From an uncultured Collinsella sp. (GTDB lineage Bacteria > Actinomycetota > Coriobacteriia > Coriobacteriales > Coriobacteriaceae): a stretch of DNA of 20,895 bases. Every line of letters begins with the position of its first letter. Position 1 is the stretch's first letter. The position numbers were made by a program, and so were the translations under genes. The stretch spans positions 1-20,895 of the forward strand of contig UQWQ01000031.1 in NCBI GenBank assembly GCA_900544755.1. Reading direction: 5' to 3'. Below the pieces are notes generated by a model, which had not been told where the DNA came from, made no database searches, and saw only the letters and a program-made list of their open reading frames with translations. Shown in pieces: positions 1 through 7,983 of this stretch.

Positions 1-1
1 A

Positions 2-190
2 AATTATGATGCTGTAGTAGTTGGTGCAGGACATGCAGGCTGTGAAGCGGCTCTTGCCTGTGCCAGATTGGGACTGGAGACCATTATGTTTACGGTCAGC
101 GTGGACTGCATTGCCCTGATGCCATGCAACCCGAACGTCGGAGGAAGTTCCAAGGGACATCTTGTCCGTGAGCTGGATGCCCTCGGCGGT
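2..190 (+). CDS. mnmG: MnmG (GidA) N-terminal fragment, both ends missing
   Basis: The plus-strand frame from base 2 reads as the start of the tRNA uridine-5-carboxymethylaminomethyl modification enzyme MnmG. It shows the FAD-binding stretch VVVGAGHAGCEAA, then CNPNVGGSSKGHL and LVRELDALGG, a classic signature of the family. MnmG works with MnmE to modify the wobble uridine of some tRNAs. The first residue or two are cut by the window edge. After about base 190 the frame stays open but no longer resembles MnmG, because it runs antisense through carA. The early codons end mostly in A or T (gta gta gtt ggt gca gga), unlike the GC-rich neighbours, so this piece probably comes from another genome such as a Clostridia member. 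An ORF from 68 to 1462 in this frame is a chimeric reading and not a protein. Confidence 0.85.
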
Positions 191-1414
191 GCCGTCGTTG
201 AGGTTCACATGTGTCAGGCGAATGCGACCAAAGCGCTCGTTCATCACGACCGGCGCGATGCCGCGACGCACCCAGGCGCGCAGGTCACCGTCGGCCGCAT
301 GCTCGGTTTCGCCGCCGGAAAGCTCCGGAATCAGTTTGCCCAGACTGGGAAACAGCAGGCCAAAGCCGTGATTTTGCGCGGTGATCTCCACGCGACGACT
401 CACCAGATTCATAACCGGCTGGTTACCGCCACGGTGACCGAATTTAAGCTTTTCCATTTGGGCGCCGCAGGCCAGGCTGATCATCTGGTGACCGAGGCAA
501 ATGCCAAAGACCGGCACCTTGCCGATCAGCTGCTGTACCTGCTCATAGGTCTCCACCACGGCATCGGGGTCGCCGGGGCCGTTGGACAAAAAGACGCCAT
601 CGGGATTCATGTCGAGTACCTGCTGGGCGGGCGTATCCCACGGCACGACGGTGAGATCGCAGCCGGCACGGACCAGGCCCTCCAGAATACCGCGCTTCAC
701 ACCGCAGTCGTAGGCGACCACTTTGTGGCGGGCAGGAGCGGCAGCCGCAAGCGCAAAGTCATGCGTGGCAGGCAGGTCGGCGGCCACAAACTCGTGAGGC
801 GCGGGGCAACTTACGGTCTTGACCAGGTTCTCGCCTACCAGCGTGGGCGCAGCGGACAAGCGCTCGGCAAGCTCGTCGACGTCGAAGATCTCGGTCGAGA
901 TAATGCCCATCTTGGAACCATTGTCGCGCAGATGGCGCACCAGAGCGCGGGTGTCGACGCCCTCGATAGCGACGATGCCGTGAGCGCGCAGGTACTCCGG
1001 CACGCTGACGGCCGAGCGCCAGTTAGAAGGCGTGGCGCACATGTCGCGAACGATCATGCCACGCATGGCCGGAGCGCTCGCAGGGCGCACGGCGCCGCCG
1101 GGGAAGGCCGACTGGACATCGGTCTCGTCGATACCGTAGTTGCCGATCTGCGGATAGGTCATGGTTACGATTTGGCCGGCATAGCTCGGGTCGGTCATGA
1201 CCTCAAAGTAGCCCTCGAGCGAGGTGTTGAAGCAGACTTCGCCGGTCGCGGTGCCCTCGGCGCCGCATGCGCGTCCATAAAAAATGGTCCCATCCTCAAG
1301 ATACAGGGTGCAGGGACCGCAAGCGCCCTTGCTGGTTTTGGCCAGCATACGCTGGCACAGCTCGCTGGGCGCGATGGTGCGGGCGGCAGCGCCCGCAATA
1401 TGGTTGTTCGCCAT
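161..1414 (-). CDS. carA: Carbamoyl-phosphate synthase small subunit, C-terminus truncated
   Basis: The minus-strand frame from ATG 1414 encodes CarA, the glutaminase subunit that feeds ammonia to CarB to make carbamoyl phosphate for pyrimidine and arginine synthesis. The N-terminal domain has LYLEDGTIFYGRACGAEG, FNTSLEGYFEVMTDPSYAGQIV and GNYGIDETD. The class I glutaminase domain has VFLSNGPGDPD and the nucleophile-cysteine motif FGICLGHQM, then QNHGF and VNLNDGTAEG. The usual final segment with the catalytic His-Glu pair (QYHPEA) is absent. Reading continues out of family where the mnmG fragment begins, so the gene is broken at about 161-190. The frame has no stop before the window edge. 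The start is supported by GAAGGAG about 5 nt upstream. The gene sits behind a terminator at 1576-1615 and a PyrR-like hairpin, so it is probably the first gene of its transcript. Confidence 0.93.
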
Positions 1415-1420
1415 AGTTCT

Positions 1421-1451
1421 CCTTCCCGGTCTCACAGGACCGGCTTAAAGG
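1421..1451 (-). promoter_or_regulatory. PyrR-type RNA-binding hairpin over the carA ribosome binding site
   Basis: On the minus strand the leader folds as lower stem CCTTT/AAGG and upper stem CCGGTC/GACCGG around the loop CTGTGA. The core GGTCCTGTGAGACC resembles the PyrR binding loop (TCCAGAGAGG or TCCTGTGAGG type) known from pyr operons. The 3' side of the lower stem is the Shine-Dalgarno sequence itself (AAGGAG), just before ATG 1414. No separate terminator/antiterminator pair is seen between hairpin and start. The natural inference is that PyrR with bound UMP blocks translation of carA. PyrR itself is not in this window. Confidence 0.75.
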
Positions 1452-1575
1452 TGTGCAGTTAGGCCTCGCGGTATTGTAACCGCAAGCATGCCTCATGGCG
1501 TTAATTTCATCGAAATGTTTACGAAATGATAATTATGACTTTCTATGCATAATGATTTTTTAATCCCCGTCCCGG

Positions 1576-1615
1576 AAAAATCATCCCGCGGGGCTTGTGG
1601 CTCACGCGGGATGAT
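1576..1615 (-). terminator. Rho-independent terminator after the 1622-2587 gene
   Basis: An 11-bp perfect stem (ATCATCCCGCG at 1605-1615 paired with 1580-1590) with a 14-nt loop is followed on the minus strand by TTTTT. It lies 6 bases beyond the stop of the upstream gene. It isolates carA from that transcript. Confidence 0.9.
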
Positions 1616-1621
1616 GGCGTC

Positions 1622-2587
1622 TTATTTTATCTTGTCCTGCTCCAGCAGTTCGGACGGTGTGCGATCGGGCTTGCCGCCGCGGAAAATCTCGCGGCCATGC
1701 AGACGATGCTCCAGGTCACGTTCGGCCTTTTCCTCGTCAATCTTGGTCTGGCTCACCACCGGGTCCTCAATCAACGACGACACCGAGTTCACCTGCTTCT
1801 GAATGCGCTCGGCGATGGTGTCATCCATACTCACGATGCGCATCTTCCAGTCGATATTCGTGGCGTTGGATGAGCTCTTGGTCCACACGAACGTCAGGAT
1901 GGCGCTCTGGTGGCCTCGCGCGGGGAACATGCCAAAGAAGGAATCGTGCTGAATGTTGCTATCCTCGTCGATATAGGCGTGAACGTTATACACCACGCGG
2001 TCGATCTTATCGTTGAGCAGCACGTTGGTCGCAAGTGCCGCGGCCTGGATCTGCCCGTTGGACAGCAGCTCGAGCTCGTTGGCAGACGATGTGTCCAACA
2101 CCGTCACCTCGACCGTGCCCGTACGCTCATCGGCTTCATCGACGGTAAAGTCGAGCGGGAACTGCGTAAAGCCGTTGCCCCACTCAAGGCCGCCCTTCAG
2201 CGCCGTCGAAACGGTATCGACCGAAACGCTCTCGGACAAGTTGGCGGTGTTCAGACGACGCATCACGCCGTAGCCAATCTGCATGCCCACGATCAGCACC
2301 AAAATACCAATGACCACGGCCATCGCGGTCTTCGTAATGGTATGGCTCACCTGCGAGTCCGAAGGATCGTCCTCGGACAGCGGGTCGATATGTTTTGCCT
2401 GGCTCGCGCGGTCCTCGCTGCGCAGCTGCGCTAGCGCAGCTTTGTCACCGCGCTTGGCCGCAGCCTCCTTCTCACGCATGCGCTCGGTGCGCTTTTTGGC
2501 AAGCGTGGGATCCAAGACACCGGATGCATCGATTTCGGAGAATAACTCCGTCACTTCTTCCGGAGTCAAAGGGTTCTTGTCAGCCAT
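1622..2587 (-). CDS. Single-pass membrane protein of unknown function
   Basis: 321 residues. The N-terminal 80 residues are charged and probably cytoplasmic, with an Arg/Lys/Glu-rich helix at about 30-66. A single hydrophobic segment at about 87-109 (AMAVVIGILVLIVGMQIGYGV) is followed by an extracytoplasmic domain of about 180 residues. That domain looks mixed alpha/beta, with FPLDFTVDEADERTGTVEVTVLD and VVYNVHAYIDEDSNI. The C-terminal 50 residues are again charged. I recognise no catalytic motif and no named family. It lies 19 bp downstream of the ABC exporter gene on the same strand, so the two are probably co-transcribed and may act together at the membrane. It is followed by a strong terminator. 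ATG 2587 is preceded by AGGAAG. Confidence 0.85.
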   Translation of the reverse strand: MADKNPLTPEEVTELFSEIDASGVLDPTLAKKRTERMREKEAAAKRGDKAALAQLRSEDRASQAKHIDPLSEDDPSDSQVSHTITKTAMAVVIGILVLIVGMQIGYGVMRRLNTANLSESVSVDTVSTALKGGLEWGNGFTQFPLDFTVDEADERTGTVEVTVLDTSSANELELLSNGQIQAAALATNVLLNDKIDRVVYNVHAYIDEDSNIQHDSFFGMFPARGHQSAILTFVWTKSSSNATNIDWKMRIVSMDDTIAERIQKQVNSVSSLIEDPVVSQTKIDEEKAERDLEHRLHGREIFRGGKPDRTPSELLEQDKIK

Positions 2588-2606
2588 AAACTTCCTGTCA
2601 TATCAA

Positions 2607-4379
2607 TCAGTCGAGCTCGTGCGCACGCGCACCTTCGAACTGCATTCGATAGTAACGGGCATAGGTGCCGCCACGGGCGAGAAGCTCCTCGTGCGTGCCA
2701 CGCTCCACAACGCGACCATGCTCAACGGTCGCAATCTCATCGGCATGCTTAATGGTCGAAAGACGGTGGGCGATGATAATCGTGGTGCGGCCGCGCGCCA
2801 GTTCTTCGAGTGACTCCTGCACCGCCTCCTCGCTCTCGTTATCCAAAGCACTCGTCGCCTCGTCCAAAATCAGGATCTTGGGGTTCTTGAGAAACACACG
2901 CGCGATGGCAACGCGCTGCTTCTGTCCGCCCGAAAGACGGCTGCCGCGCTCGCCCACGACCGTGTCATAGCCCTGTGGAAGCGACTCGATAAAGGCATCG
3001 ATGTTGGCGCGACGGGCGGCCTCGGCGATCTCTTCTGCCGTAGCACCCGGCTTGCCGTAGGCGATGTTCTCGCCGATCGTACCGTCAAATAGATAGACAT
3101 CCTGCTGCACCAGGCCGATGGCACGGCGCAGGCTCTGCTGCGTCACATCACGCACGTCCTGGCCGTCGATGCTAATGGATCCGGTAGCCACGTCATAAAA
3201 GCGCGGCAGCAACGAACAGGTCGTGGACTTGCCGCCGCCCGAAGGGCCAACCAAAGCGATGGTCTGCCCGGGCTTGATGGACAGGTCCATATGGTCGATA
3301 ACGGGACGCTCGTCGGCATCGCCCTCGCCCAGCTCAACATCCTCGTAGTTAAAGCACACGTCGTGATACTCCACGGCGCCGGCGATCACCTGCAGATCCG
3401 TAGCGCCCGGCTTGTCCTGGATATCCGGCGCAGTCGAGAGCACCTCGTCCATACGCTTAAACCCGGCGATAGCCTTCTGATACGTTTCGGCCGAATTGAC
3501 GAGTGTCTCGAGCGGCGTGCAGAACAGCGAAATATAGAGTGCAAAGGTCGCCATATCGACCGCCTGCAGCTGTCCCTGGGCGACCAGCCAGCCGCCCAGC
3601 AGCACCACGATCACATAGAGCACACCCGAGAGCAGGCCATACGTCGCGGTATAGACGCCCATGGCGTGATACATGTTCTCCTTGGACGAAAGATAGCGAT
3701 TGTTTGAGGCGCGGAACTTAGAGCGCTCGGTCTCCTCATTGGCAAAGCTCTTGACCACGCGCATGCCCGCCAGCGAATCCTGCAGCTGCGCATTGATGCC
3801 GCTGATCTTTTTGCGGTTGTCGCTAAAGACCTCGCGCATGCGCATGTTCTGCCAAAACATGATGACCGCAAACGCCGCCGTCACCACGGCCATGGCGAGT
3901 GCCAGCACTGGGGCGATGGTAAAGAGGATCACAAACGAGCCGATAATCTCGATGCCGCAGATGATGATCCACTCGGGCACGTGATGCGCCGCCTCGCAGA
4001 TATCGAACAGGTCGTTGACCACGCGGCTCATCATGTCGCCCGAGCTGTTGCGGTCGAAGTACGCAAAGCTAAAGCGCTCATACTGGTCAAACAGGTCCTC
4101 GCGCATCTTGGACTCCATACGCGCGCCCATCACGTGGCCCCAATAGCTCACAAAGTAGCGGCAGGCGCAGCGGACGGCATACATCAGCACCAAGCCCACC
4201 GCGATCATACCGAGCGCCCGCATAATGGCAGCCTGACCCTGGGTAAATAGCCCACCGGTCAAATTGCGCAGGATAATGGGGAACGCCAGGTCAATGGCGG
4301 CAAGCACCAGAGCGCAAACAGTATCAGCAACAAAAAGCCCCATCTGGGGCTTGTAGTAAGAAAGAAACCTCTTCAGCAT
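2607..4379 (-). CDS. ABC exporter half-transporter (fused permease and ATPase)
   Basis: 590 residues, a typical length for MsbA/BmrA-type half-transporters that work as dimers to export lipids, drugs or peptides. The N-terminal 300 residues form the six-helix exporter domain (hydrophobic segments near 15-40, 55-75, 135-175 and 245-290). The nucleotide-binding domain has Walker A GPSGGGKST at 378-386, Q-loop LVQQDVYLF around 423-431, signature LSGGQ at 482-486, Walker B ILILDE at 502-507 and switch His in AHRLS (H538). All key residues are intact. ATG 4379 has GAGGA six bases upstream. Substrate cannot be read from sequence. Only one half-transporter gene is present here, so it is likely a homodimer, possibly working with the adjacent membrane protein. 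Confidence 0.95.
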   Translation of the reverse strand: MLKRFLSYYKPQMGLFVADTVCALVLAAIDLAFPIILRNLTGGLFTQGQAAIMRALGMIAVGLVLMYAVRCACRYFVSYWGHVMGARMESKMREDLFDQYERFSFAYFDRNSSGDMMSRVVNDLFDICEAAHHVPEWIIICGIEIIGSFVILFTIAPVLALAMAVVTAAFAVIMFWQNMRMREVFSDNRKKISGINAQLQDSLAGMRVVKSFANEETERSKFRASNNRYLSSKENMYHAMGVYTATYGLLSGVLYVIVVLLGGWLVAQGQLQAVDMATFALYISLFCTPLETLVNSAETYQKAIAGFKRMDEVLSTAPDIQDKPGATDLQVIAGAVEYHDVCFNYEDVELGEGDADERPVIDHMDLSIKPGQTIALVGPSGGGKSTTCSLLPRFYDVATGSISIDGQDVRDVTQQSLRRAIGLVQQDVYLFDGTIGENIAYGKPGATAEEIAEAARRANIDAFIESLPQGYDTVVGERGSRLSGGQKQRVAIARVFLKNPKILILDEATSALDNESEEAVQESLEELARGRTTIIIAHRLSTIKHADEIATVEHGRVVERGTHEELLARGGTYARYYRMQFEGARAHELD

Positions 4380-4410
4380 GTGATCCTCAAAGAAATATCA
4401 ACAACGTAAG

Positions 4411-4449
4411 GCCCTGGGACAAAGCAATCAGCAGTACTTGTCCCAGGGC
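4411..4449 (-). terminator. Perfect 12-bp hairpin after the Nudix gene
   Basis: GCCCTGGGACAA (4411-4422) and its exact reverse complement (4438-4449) surround a 15-nt loop, 12 bp beyond the Nudix stop. No T-run follows on either strand, so it is only a terminator-like hairpin. It may instead be a processing or stabilising structure between the Nudix gene and the ABC exporter. Confidence 0.55.
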
Positions 4450-4461
4450 TATCCCCACTCG

Positions 4462-5157
4462 TTAAAGCTCCGCGCCCCCAAGGCGGTGCGCGATGCTATC
4501 GCAGGCCAAGGCGCCCACGACGGTCTTGGCGTCTTCGATCTTGCCGTCGAGCACGGCGTCGATCAGCTCGTGCAGCGGCACCAGGTCCACGTTGACAAAC
4601 TCGTCATCATCGGGGTTGGGCGCATCAAACTCGAGCTTGGTAGCCAAGTAGATGTGGATGATCTCATCGCAAAAACCGCAGGACGTGACAATCGACGTCA
4701 AAAAGCGAATGCGGCCGGCCCTAAAGCCCGTCTCCTCGTGCAGCTCGCGCTTAGCGCAATCGAGCGGATCCTCGCCCGGGTCGAGCTTGCCGGCGGGGAT
4801 CTCGACCGTCACGCGGTCGATGGCGGTGCGGTACTGACGCACCAGCACAATCTTGCCGCTCTCGGTCAGCGCCACAACGGCCGCCGCGCCCGGATGGCGA
4901 ATGATGTCGCGGGCGCTACGGTGGCCGTTGGGCAGCTCAACCTCAAGACGGTGGACGTCGAGGATCTTGCCCTTCCAGGCGCACTCCTCCGAAAGAATCT
5001 TCTCGTGCAGCTCGGCATCGTGCGGGTCGTCATCGCCCAGCACCAGCATCGGCTCGTCGACAACCTCGCCACCCGGCTCGCCCTCGGCGTGTCCGTACGC
5101 GCGGCTATCTTCCTCGACGATCTGCGCGTCCACGAGCTCTTCGTTCTTCTCGTCCAT
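4462..5157 (-). CDS. Nudix hydrolase, ADP-ribose pyrophosphatase-like
   Basis: The Nudix box is complete: AGKLDPGEDPLDCAKRELHE continues to ETGF and fits G-x5-E-x7-R-E-x-x-E-E-x-G. Flanking segments WKGKILDVHRLEVELPNGH, VVALTESGKIVLVRQYR and VTVEIPAG are those of the ADP-ribose pyrophosphatase (NudF/YqkG) branch, which cleaves ADP-ribose to AMP and ribose-5-phosphate. The first 50 residues are an acidic tail not usual in that family. Two in-frame ATGs are possible. The one at 5166 leaves only one base after GAGAGGA (5167-5173), while ATG 5157 leaves nine, so I chose 5157 (231 residues). The gene follows purD by about 20 bp and is probably in the same transcript. The substrate is inferred from family resemblance. 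Confidence 0.92.
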   Translation of the reverse strand: MDEKNEELVDAQIVEEDSRAYGHAEGEPGGEVVDEPMLVLGDDDPHDAELHEKILSEECAWKGKILDVHRLEVELPNGHRSARDIIRHPGAAAVVALTESGKIVLVRQYRTAIDRVTVEIPAGKLDPGEDPLDCAKRELHEETGFRAGRIRFLTSIVTSCGFCDEIIHIYLATKLEFDAPNPDDDEFVNVDLVPLHELIDAVLDGKIEDAKTVVGALACDSIAHRLGGAEL

Positions 5158-5178
5158 CCGTCTCATTCCTCTCGGACT

Positions 5179-6483
5179 TTAGGCATCCCAGGCGTCGCGG
5201 CCGCGCAGCGCGCGCAGACCGATGTCGTGACGCAGAGTCTTGCCCTCAAAATCAATCTTCTCGCAGGCCTCGTAGGCAAGGTTGCGAGCGTTCTCGAACG
5301 TGTCGCCCAGCGCGGTCACGGCAAGCACGCGGCCGCCGTTGGTCACGAGCTGACCGTCCACCACGGCGGTGCCGGCATGGTACACGGTCACGTTCTCCAT
5401 GGCCTCGGCGTCGGCGATGCCGGTGATGACTTTGCCCTTCTCGTAGCTGCCGGGATAGCCCGCGCTCGTCAGGACAACGGCCACGGCCCACTCGTCGCGC
5501 CAGTCGAGCTCAATCTGATCAAGCTCGCAGTTGGCGCAGGCGAGCATAACCTCGACCAGGTCGTTCTTGAGGCGCGGCAGCACGACCTGCGTCTCGGGGT
5601 CGCCAAAGCGGGCATTGAACTCCAGCACCTTGGGGCCGGCGGGGGTAAGCATAAAGCCGCCGTACAGGCAGCCGCGGTAGTCGATGCCCTCGGCAGCAAG
5701 CTCGGCCACGGTCTGCTCCATGACCGCCACCATGGTGGCGTGCTCCTCGTCGGTCACGATGGGCACCGGGCTGTAAACGCCCATGCCGCCGGTGTTGGGG
5801 CCTTTGTCGCCCTCAAGCGCGCGCTTGTGGTCCTGCGAGGTGGCCATGGGGCGCACGGTCTTGCCGTCGGTAAAGGCCAAAAGCGAGCATTCGGGACCAA
5901 CAAGCATCTCCTCGATAACCACAGTGTTGCCGGCATCGCCAAAGGTGCCGCCAAAGCACTCGCGCACGGCCTCCTCGGCCTGCTCGAGCTCAGTCGCCAC
6001 GATAACGCCCTTGCCTGCGGCCAGGCCGTCAGCCTTCACGACCAGCGGGGCACCCTGCTCACGCACATAGGCGAGAGCCGAAGCCTCGTCAGTAAACGAG
6101 CCATAGGCGGCCGTCGGAATGCCGGCACGCTCCATGAGCTGCTTGGAGAACAGCTTGGAGCCCTCCATCTGGGCGCCCTCGGCACCCGGGCCAAAGCAGA
6201 GAATACCCGCCGCGCGCACGGCGTCGGCCACACCCGCCACGAGCGGAGCCTCGGGGCCAATTACCACGAGTCCGCATCCGTGGCTCTGCGCAAACGCCGC
6301 CACGGCCGCAGGATCGCAGTCGTCGAGAACAACGTTCTCGCCGCAGCTCGCGGTGCCGCCGTTGCCCGGCGCGATGTAGAGCTTGCCGGCGCGCGGTGAT
6401 GCTGCGAGCTTAGCTGCCAAAGCATGCTCACGGCCGCCGCTGCCCAACAACAGGATGTCGATGGTTTGAGTGTCCGCCTTCAA
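5179..6483 (-). CDS. purD: Phosphoribosylamine-glycine ligase (GAR synthetase)
   Basis: PurD joins glycine to 5-phosphoribosylamine using ATP, the second step of purine synthesis. Visible family features are LLLGSGGREHALAAKLA near the N-terminus, IGPEAPLVAGV, the ATP-grasp stretch PLVVKADGLAAGKGVIVA, NTGGMGVYSP, and the metal/ATP site FNARFGDPETQ. The frame is open upstream to 6651 and would overlap purA, but that extension has no family resemblance. I place the start at a TTG codon, 6483, giving MKADTQTIDILLLGSGG (434 residues, the usual PurD length). It is preceded by GAGGAGG with a five-base gap. The gene lies downstream of purA, separated by a hairpin at 6538-6579, and upstream of the Nudix gene. 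Confidence 0.95.
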   Translation of the reverse strand: MKADTQTIDILLLGSGGREHALAAKLAASPRAGKLYIAPGNGGTASCGENVVLDDCDPAAVAAFAQSHGCGLVVIGPEAPLVAGVADAVRAAGILCFGPGAEGAQMEGSKLFSKQLMERAGIPTAAYGSFTDEASALAYVREQGAPLVVKADGLAAGKGVIVATELEQAEEAVRECFGGTFGDAGNTVVIEEMLVGPECSLLAFTDGKTVRPMATSQDHKRALEGDKGPNTGGMGVYSPVPIVTDEEHATMVAVMEQTVAELAAEGIDYRGCLYGGFMLTPAGPKVLEFNARFGDPETQVVLPRLKNDLVEVMLACANCELDQIELDWRDEWAVAVVLTSAGYPGSYEKGKVITGIADAEAMENVTVYHAGTAVVDGQLVTNGGRVLAVTALGDTFENARNLAYEACEKIDFEGKTLRHDIGLRALRGRDAWDA

Positions 6484-6537
6484 GGGTGCCTCCTCTATGG
6501 ATGAATGGCCCGCTCCGCGCGAGCCCTTTGCAAGCAA

Positions 6538-6579
6538 ATATACCCCTCGGCCGCCCGCTTGGGCTGCAAAGGGGTATAT
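6538..6579 (-). terminator. Long hairpin between purA and purD
   Basis: A 10-bp perfect stem (ATATACCCCT at 6538-6547 paired with 6570-6579) encloses an inner GCCC/GGGC stem. It lies about 20 bp past the purA stop. After it the minus strand reads TTTGCTTGC, a weak T-run, so it may terminate only partly and set the purA/purD ratio. Confidence 0.6.
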
Positions 6580-6601
6580 CGCAATAACCAAATAGTCCCG
6601 A

Positions 6602-7888
6602 TTACTTCCAGAATCGGTTGATGATCTGCTCGCGACCGGCGCCGACGCCAATGAACGTCACGCGGGTGTGTGCCAGATCCTCGATAAACGCCACGTAGTC
6701 CTGAGCCTCCTGCGGCAGCTCATCAAAGCTGCGGCAACCGGTGATGTCGCACTTCCAGCCGGGGAGCTCCTCGTAGATGGGCTTGGCATGCTCAAAGCGC
6801 ACCTGATGCTCGGGCACGCTGGTGTAGCGCTCGCCATCGACGTCGTAGGCCACGCACACCTTGATGGTGTCGAAGGCCGAAAGCACGTCGAGCTTAGTCA
6901 GGGCGATATCGGTGAGGCCGTTGACGCGTGAGGCGTAGTTGGCGATGGGGCCGTCGAACCAGCCGCAGCGACGACGGCGACCGGTGGTCACACCGTACTC
7001 ATAGCCCTCCTCGGTCAGCGTGTGACCGGCCTCGGACTCATAGGAAAGCTCGGTGGGCATGGGGCCCGAACCGACGCGGGTGATATAGGCCTTCATGACG
7101 CCCAGCACGCGGTCGACGTTCTTCATGCCCACGCCGGAGCCGGTGATGGCGCCGCCGGCGGTGCAGTTGGAAGACGTCACGTACGGATAGGTGCCGTGGT
7201 CGATGTCGAGCAACGTCGCTTGGGCGCCCTCAAACAGCAGGTCCTTGCCCTCATCGATCATGTTGTTGAGCAGCAGGCTCGTCTCGGTGATGTAGGGACG
7301 CAGGCGCTCGGCCATGGGCAGGTACTCGTCGCAAATCTGGTCCACGGTGTAGGTGGGCAGGTTGTAGATGAGCTCAAGCTCGGGGTTCACGCGGGCGAGA
7401 GCGGTCTCCAGCTTGTCGCGGAACAGCGCCTCGTCCAGCATATCCTGCATGCGCAGGCCAATGCGGGCCATCTTGTCCTGATAGCACGGACCGATACCGC
7501 GCTTGGTGGTACCGATGTTCTTCTTGCCGAGCTTCTGCTCAAAGGCGCCATCCAGGTCGATGTGGTACGGCATGATGACATGCGCGTTGCCGCTAATCTT
7601 GAGGTTCTTGGTGGTGATGCCGTCGGCCTCGAACATGTCGATCTCCTCAAGGACAACCTTGGGGTTGACGACGCAGCCGTTACCGATCACCGACACATGG
7701 TCGGAATACATGATGCCGGAGGGCACCTGGTGCAGGCCGTACTTCTTGCCGTTGACGACGATGGTGTGGCCGGCGTTGTTGCCGCCCGAGTAGCGCACGA
7801 CGGCATCGAAGTCGCCGGCGACCAGGTCGCAGATCTTACCCTTGCCCTCATCGCCCCACTGGGCACCGACCAAAACGGTTGACGGCAT
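6602..7888 (-). CDS. purA: Adenylosuccinate synthetase
   Basis: PurA condenses IMP and aspartate with GTP to form adenylosuccinate, the first step from IMP to AMP. 428 residues, standard length. The GTP-binding loop QWGDEGKGK carries the catalytic Asp13, and NNAGHT carries His41. Also visible are GTTKRGIGPCYQDK (the IMP-binding region), FEGAQATLLDIDHGTYPYVTSS, and TTGRRRRCGWFD with the arginines of the aspartate loop. The C-terminal GVGAGREQII is typical. ATG 7888 has GGAG seven bases upstream. The promoter at 7955-7983 overlaps the end of dnaB, so purA can be transcribed on its own. Confidence 0.98.
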   Translation of the reverse strand: MPSTVLVGAQWGDEGKGKICDLVAGDFDAVVRYSGGNNAGHTIVVNGKKYGLHQVPSGIMYSDHVSVIGNGCVVNPKVVLEEIDMFEADGITTKNLKISGNAHVIMPYHIDLDGAFEQKLGKKNIGTTKRGIGPCYQDKMARIGLRMQDMLDEALFRDKLETALARVNPELELIYNLPTYTVDQICDEYLPMAERLRPYITETSLLLNNMIDEGKDLLFEGAQATLLDIDHGTYPYVTSSNCTAGGAITGSGVGMKNVDRVLGVMKAYITRVGSGPMPTELSYESEAGHTLTEEGYEYGVTTGRRRRCGWFDGPIANYASRVNGLTDIALTKLDVLSAFDTIKVCVAYDVDGERYTSVPEHQVRFEHAKPIYEELPGWKCDITGCRSFDELPQEAQDYVAFIEDLAHTRVTFIGVGAGREQIINRFWK

Positions 7889-7954
7889 GTTTACTCCTTA
7901 CATTCATGGACTGTCTACGCGCCACGCCGGCACGCAGAAGCACAAAACATTCCC

Positions 7955-7983
7955 AGTATACCCGTGCAACGGGCGCCTGTCCT
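7955..7983 (-). promoter_or_regulatory. Putative purA promoter
   Basis: Minus-strand AGGACA, 17 bp, TATACT. The -10 box is one base from consensus and the -35 matches four of six positions. The -35 covers the last bases of dnaB. Assigned by eye. Confidence 0.55.

Noticed and set aside
68..1462. 464-residue plus-strand open frame
   Set aside because: Its first 40 residues are MnmG, but the rest is the antisense of carA. It is a product of the chimeric junction and of GC-rich codon use.
4438..6399. 653-residue plus-strand open frame opposite the Nudix gene and purD
   Set aside because: It has no family features and is rich in His, Ala, Gly and Leu, as expected for antisense of GC-rich coding DNA. 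The minus-strand genes are unmistakable.
6484..6651. N-terminal extension of PurD to an ATG at 6651
   Set aside because: It would overlap the end of purA and resembles no PurD. The TTG at 6483 has an excellent ribosome binding site and gives the normal length.
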